Of a DNA stretch of 64,000 nucleotides, positions 60,590 to 64,000 are shown piece by piece. The translations under genes were made by a program, and so were the position numbers. The notes below the pieces were generated by a model that had not been told where the DNA came from, searched no databases, and was given only the letters and a program-made list of their open reading frames with translations. Source of the stretch: Pseudomonas sp. CFII64. Its GTDB lineage: Bacteria; Pseudomonadota; Gammaproteobacteria; Pseudomonadales; Pseudomonadaceae. The stretch is from NCBI RefSeq assembly GCF_000416235.1, contig NZ_ATLO01000035.1, positions 186,001 to 250,000 of the forward strand, in the 5' to 3' direction. Each line of letters begins with the position of its first letter. Positions within the stretch are counted from its first letter, which is position 1.

Positions 60590-62553
60590 AGTTGATAACG
60601 CAGGGTCAGGCTGGTTTGCAGGCGTTGGGCCTGGCGCAAGGATTCGCGCAGGATGCGGCGGTCCAGATGATTGAGGGTGTCCGGATCGATGCGGTTGGAA
60701 TACGGCAGGTTCTGGCGGCTCTGCAATTGGTGCTGCTGCATACGCGTCTGCTGGATGAAGTGATAAGCCTCTTCATAGGCCGCGCCGTCCAGTCGGTCGA
60801 TTACCTCGCGTTCTACCAATTGGCGCAGGCGTTCCAGGGTGTTGTTGGCTTCGATGCCATTGGCCAGCGCCAGCAAGCGGGCGCCGTCGACAAACGGCGT
60901 CAGGCCTTGGGTCTTGAGGTCCAGCGTGTCTTTGTCGCTGCCTTTGCGGGCCAGCACGAAATCCTTGAAGCGACCCACTGGCGGGCGTTGGCGCAGGGCG
61001 TTTTCGGCCATCATGCGCTGGAACAACCGATTGTCGCCGACCTGTTCCAGTACGCTGCGGCGCAACTGATCGCAGCCGTTCTCGTCGCCCCACACCACGC
61101 GCAAGTCGAAATAGATGCTGGAGGCCAGCAGGTTCTCCGGCGTCGCTTCACGAATGAACGCGGCAAAGCGTCGGGACCATTCGACGCGTGACAGGCACAG
61201 CTCCGGGTTGCCCGCCATGATATTGCCTTTGCACAACGTGAACCCGCACAGCGCCAGGCTCTGATTGATACGCTCGGCAATCGGCAGCAGCACGGCCCTG
61301 ATCTGTATTGCTTCGGCCATGTCCCGGGCCTCGAAAAGAATGCCGTTGTCCTGATCGGTGTGCAGCGTTTGCTCGCGGCGGCCCTCGCTGCCGAAACACA
61401 GCCAGCTGAACGCAATGCCGGGGTCGCCTTTTTCTTCCAGGGTCAGCTCGATCACGCGACATACCGTGTGATCGTTAAGCAGGGTGATGATCTGGGTGAT
61501 CTGGGTCGAGGACGCGCCGTGGGCGAGCATGCGATCCACCAACTGCACGATGTCGCCGCGCAGGTTGGTCAGGCTTTCGATGCGCGGCGCGTTGCGAATC
61601 GTGCGCGCCAGATGCACCAGGTCGACCCGTTGCAGGGAAAACAGATCCCGCTCGGAAACCACGCCGCACAGGCGCCCATCCTTGACCAGACACACGTGGG
61701 CGATGTGCCGGCCGGTCATGGCAATGGCGGCATCGAACGCGCTGGCGTCCGGGCTGAGGTGGAAGGGCGCTTGCGTCATATGCGCCTGGATCGGCTGGCT
61801 GAAATCGGTATCGATCTCGGCCACCGCCTCGCGCAGGTCGCGCAGGGTGAAAATCCCCAGCGGCGCTTGCTGCGCATCGACGATCACGATGCTGCCGACC
61901 TGTTGTTCGTGCATGAGCTTCACGGCTTCACGCAGCGGCGTTTGCGGGCTACACATGACCGGATGCCGCATGGCCAGCTCGCCAAGGCGGGTATTGAGTG
62001 AATATTGGGTGCCAAGGGTTTCCGCAGCGCGTTGCTGGACTTGCTGGTTCACTTGATCGAGCAGGCTGCTGACGCCACGCAAGGCGAAGTCGCGGAAGGT
62101 GGTCGACAGCGCGAACAGCTTGATGAACGCCTGTTTGTTCAGTTGCAGGCAAAAGGTATCTTCGGCCGCCAGATGCTCGGTGCGCGTGGCGCGTTCACCC
62201 AGCAGCGCGGCCAGCGGGAAGCATTCGCCGGTGGTGATCTCGAAGGTGGTTTCGGTTCCGCCCTTGGCGGTGTGCGGTCGTTCGCCGACGACCCGTCCTT
62301 GCTTGACGATATAAAAGTGCTCTACTGGACCGTCAGCAGGCTTGATGATGCTTTCGTCCACAGCGTAGAAACGCAGTTGGCACTGTTCGACCAGATAAGC
62401 GAGATGAGCGCTCTCCATCTGGTTGAAAGGCGGGAATTTTTGCAGGAACTGCATCGTGCCGTGGATGTTCTGCAACACCGCTGTTTTGCCCGCCTGGGCG
62501 AATGCATCCGCTTTGCTCATGACCTGTACCGCGCTCTTTTTATTGATGGTCAT
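60586..62553 (-). CDS. cNMP-binding / CBS / DUF294 nucleotidyltransferase-like protein
   Basis: 655 residues with four parts in order. A cyclic-nucleotide-binding (Crp-like) domain lies at about 30-150 (PFNQMESAHLAYLVEQCQL, EHFYIVKQGRVVGERP). Two CBS domains lie at about 190-310 (HPVMCSPQTPLREAVKLMHE; GSIVIVDAQQAPLGIFTLRD). The DUF294 nucleotidyltransferase core has a GSEGRREQTLHTDQDNGILF motif with its acidic metal site (DQDNG), and DUF294_C ends the protein. GlnD-like proteins with this architecture are often linked to acetate or exonuclease genes. The start is uncertain: ATG 62553 or MSKAD at 62520. It is coupled to the exonuclease gene. Confidence 0.88.
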   Translation of the reverse strand: MTINKKSAVQVMSKADAFAQAGKTAVLQNIHGTMQFLQKFPPFNQMESAHLAYLVEQCQLRFYAVDESIIKPADGPVEHFYIVKQGRVVGERPHTAKGGTETTFEITTGECFPLAALLGERATRTEHLAAEDTFCLQLNKQAFIKLFALSTTFRDFALRGVSSLLDQVNQQVQQRAAETLGTQYSLNTRLGELAMRHPVMCSPQTPLREAVKLMHEQQVGSIVIVDAQQAPLGIFTLRDLREAVAEIDTDFSQPIQAHMTQAPFHLSPDASAFDAAIAMTGRHIAHVCLVKDGRLCGVVSERDLFSLQRVDLVHLARTIRNAPRIESLTNLRGDIVQLVDRMLAHGASSTQITQIITLLNDHTVCRVIELTLEEKGDPGIAFSWLCFGSEGRREQTLHTDQDNGILFEARDMAEAIQIRAVLLPIAERINQSLALCGFTLCKGNIMAGNPELCLSRVEWSRRFAAFIREATPENLLASSIYFDLRVVWGDENGCDQLRRSVLEQVGDNRLFQRMMAENALRQRPPVGRFKDFVLARKGSDKDTLDLKTQGLTPFVDGARLLALANGIEANNTLERLRQLVEREVIDRLDGAAYEEAYHFIQQTRMQQHQLQSRQNLPYSNRIDPDTLNHLDRRILRESLRQAQRLQTSLTLRYQL

Positions 62554-62761
62554 GGTCGTCCGCTTGTCGGACAGTGCCCATTGGACGTAAGTCTTACATT
62601 GACGAAAAGATTTCTAGCAACCCCCGGCATGGTGTAAAAAGCAGTTACGCGAAGGCTTGGACAGCAAACAATCGCCGGCAGGATGCCGACCACAGCATGC
62701 AGATGTAACCGGCCAGGTGCCCGGTTTGCTGCCAGTATCAGGGCAAGGGAATCAGGCGCAG

Positions 62762-63208
62762 ATGGTCGATTACGATATTTTGAGCGATGAAGAGCGCGAA
62801 GCGCTGAATGAAGTGATGCTCGCCGCATTACCCGATTCGCCCCAGCGGGTATTGATCGTCGACGATGATCGCGATGCCCGCGAGTTGTTGGCCGAGATTC
62901 TCAGCCTTAATGACATCAGCTGCATGACCGCCGCCGGTGGCAATAGCGCCATGCACTTGATTGAAAACAAGGAATCCATAGCGCTGCTGATCACCGATCT
63001 GCGCATGGCCCCGTGCAATGGCCTGGACCTGATCCGCAAGGTGCGTGAATCCGAGCGCGCGTCGTTGCCGATCATCATCATTTCCGGCGACGCCAACGTG
63101 CGCGATGCCATCGATGCGATGCATTTGAGCGTGGTGGACTTCCTGCTCAAGCCCATCAACACCAAGCAGCTGCTGAAGCTGGTCAAGCGGGAACTGGGGT
63201 TGGTGTGA
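62762..63208 (+). CDS. single-domain response regulator
   Basis: 148 residues, receiver only. It has the acidic pair in VLIVDDDRDA, the phosphoacceptor Asp in ALLITDLRMAPCNG, Ser in PIIIISGDANV and Lys in VDFLLKPINTKQL. A 35-residue N-terminal tail (DYDILSDEEREALNEVMLA) is acidic. No output domain is present, so it must work by binding a partner. The start ATG 62762 follows an A/G-rich stretch; the frame opens at 62657 but that part looks non-coding. It is divergent from the DUF294 protein and no kinase is near. Confidence 0.88.
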   Translation: MVDYDILSDEEREALNEVMLAALPDSPQRVLIVDDDRDARELLAEILSLNDISCMTAAGGNSAMHLIENKESIALLITDLRMAPCNGLDLIRKVRESERASLPIIIISGDANVRDAIDAMHLSVVDFLLKPINTKQLLKLVKRELGLV

Positions 63209-63270
63209 GGTTGATTCCGTAAAGGTGTCCGGTTATCCAGACGCTGCGCTGGCGCGCTGATACAGGATCC

Positions 63271-63322
63271 GTAGGACCGGCTTTAGCCGGGAGAACGCCC
63301 TCCCGGCTAAAGCCGGTCCTAC
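63271..63322. repeat. REP palindrome between receiver gene and glcB
   Basis: GTAGGACCGGCTTTAGCCGG and CCGGCTAAAGCCGGTCCTAC, exact arms with a 12-base centre, between two convergent genes. Confidence 0.93.
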
Positions 63323-63345
63323 GGTGGGATGCGCGAGACGCCTAT

Positions 63346-64000
63346 TTACAACCCGTTCTTAGCCTTGAACTCCCGGCGCCGACGGTGCAAAACCGGCTCG
63401 GTGTAGCCGTTCGGCTGTTTGCTGCCTTCGATGACCAGCTCCACTGCGGCCTGGAACGCGATATTGCTATCGAAGTCCGGAGCCAGCGGGCGATACAGCG
63501 GATCATTGGCGTTCTGGCGGTCAACCACCGGCGCCATGCGCTTGAGGCTGTCCATCACTTGCGTCTGATCGACCACGCCGTGGCGCAGCCAGTTGGTCAT
63601 GTGCTGACTTGAAATGCGCAGCGTCGCGCGGTCTTCCATCAGGCCGATGTCGTTGATGTCCGGCACCTTCGAGCAACCTACGCCTTGATCGATCCAGCGC
63701 ACCACGTACCCGAGGATACCCTGAGCGTTGTTGTCCAGTTCGTTCTGGATTTCTTCCGGCGTCCAGTTGGCATTGGCTGCCAGCGGAATGGTCAGGATGT
63801 CGTCCACTGATGCGCGGGTTCGCTGCGCCAGTTCGGCCTGACGCGCGAACACGTCAACCTTGTGATAATGCAACGCGTGCAGCGCAGCGGCGGTGGGCGA
63901 TGGCACCCAGGCGGTGTTGGCGCCGGCCAGCGGGTGAGCGATTTTCTGTTCGAGCATCGCTGCCATCAGGTCCGGCATGGCCCACATGCCCTTGCCGATC
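63346..64000 (-). CDS. glcB: malate synthase G, C-terminal part (cut by window edge)
   Basis: About 217 residues of the C-terminal end; the frame stays open through base 64000 (the first visible residues are GKGMWAMPDL). Typical GlcB motifs are IGKGMWAMPDLMAAML, PLAANANWTPEEIQNELDNN, the active-site-bearing VPDINDIGLMEDRATLRISS and HMTNWLRHGVV. It condenses glyoxylate and acetyl-CoA to malate. The family is about 725 residues long, so about 500 N-terminal residues are outside. Confidence 0.93.
   Translation of the reverse strand, partial: IGKGMWAMPDLMAAMLEQKIAHPLAGANTAWVPSPTAAALHALHYHKVDVFARQAELAQRTRASVDDILTIPLAANANWTPEEIQNELDNNAQGILGYVVRWIDQGVGCSKVPDINDIGLMEDRATLRISSQHMTNWLRHGVVDQTQVMDSLKRMAPVVDRQNANDPLYRPLAPDFDSNIAFQAAVELVIEGSKQPNGYTEPVLHRRRREFKAKNGL

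Overview
The window is a piece of a Pseudomonas chromosome, most likely from the P. fluorescens/P. syringae side of the genus. The evidence is the high GC, the recognisable Pseudomonas gene sets (gbcAB, dgcAB, soxBDAG, creBCD, yccS, glcB) and more than a dozen REP/REPIN-type palindromes of the GTAGGACCGGCTTTAGCCGG kind. Both ends cut a gene: a GGDEF-EAL protein on the left and malate synthase G on the right.

Layout. 0-6.6 kb: small housekeeping genes (EAL protein, M48-type peptidase, HTH protein, ElaA acetyltransferase, periplasmic binding protein, YccS, DUF3010, LprI-like). 6.8-14.6 kb: the dgc operon (dipeptidase-like protein, V4R-like protein, DgcA, DgcB, ETF alpha and beta), which handles dimethylglycine oxidation and electron export. 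14.8-20.2 kb: a FecI/FecR/FecA iron-signalling unit with a PepSY membrane protein and a 58-residue membrane partner. 20.3-27 kb: GST, creD-creC-creB, a retropepsin-like periplasmic protein, an acyltransferase and a DUF2780 protein. 27.2-33.1 kb: one very large toxin-like gene (1958 aa). 33.2-42.2 kb, minus strand: glyA-soxB-soxD-soxA-soxG-purU-fdhA, which turn sarcosine into glycine and serine and dispose of the C1 units. 42.5-48.6 kb: alaC, traX-like, ltaE, zapA plus its TIGR02449 neighbour, and a chemoreceptor. 48.7-51.5 kb: divergent gbcB/gbcA for the first betaine demethylation. 51.7-59.1 kb: a single 2473-residue secreted protein. 59.15-59.87 kb: a gene-free stretch full of DnaA boxes. 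59.9-64 kb: DnaQ-like exonuclease, cNMP/CBS/DUF294 protein, a lone receiver protein and glcB.

How it works together. GbcA/GbcB, DgcA/DgcB with their ETF, SoxBDAG, GlyA, FdhA and PurU make an almost complete glycine betaine -> dimethylglycine -> sarcosine -> glycine -> serine route. LtaE and AlaC add further amino-acid chemistry. The route is split into three blocks by iron-uptake, envelope-stress and toxin genes.

The most unusual content is on the right. The giant secreted protein has about 28 copies of a 60-70 residue aromatic-rich module, then a PI-PLC-X-like catalytic domain, two crystallin-like modules and a fibronectin-III-like tail. It lies in lower-GC DNA, is bracketed by two direct copies of a palindromic repeat, and is preceded by a promoter whose geometry fits a LuxR-type lux box overlapping -35. 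Just downstream lies a non-coding stretch with four perfect TTATCCACA DnaA boxes, three one-mismatch boxes and an internal 47/48-bp direct repeat, far from any oriC marker gene. Other points to check are a DgcA that lacks one of four expected Fe-S cysteines and a dipeptidase homologue that lacks the usual first metal ligands.
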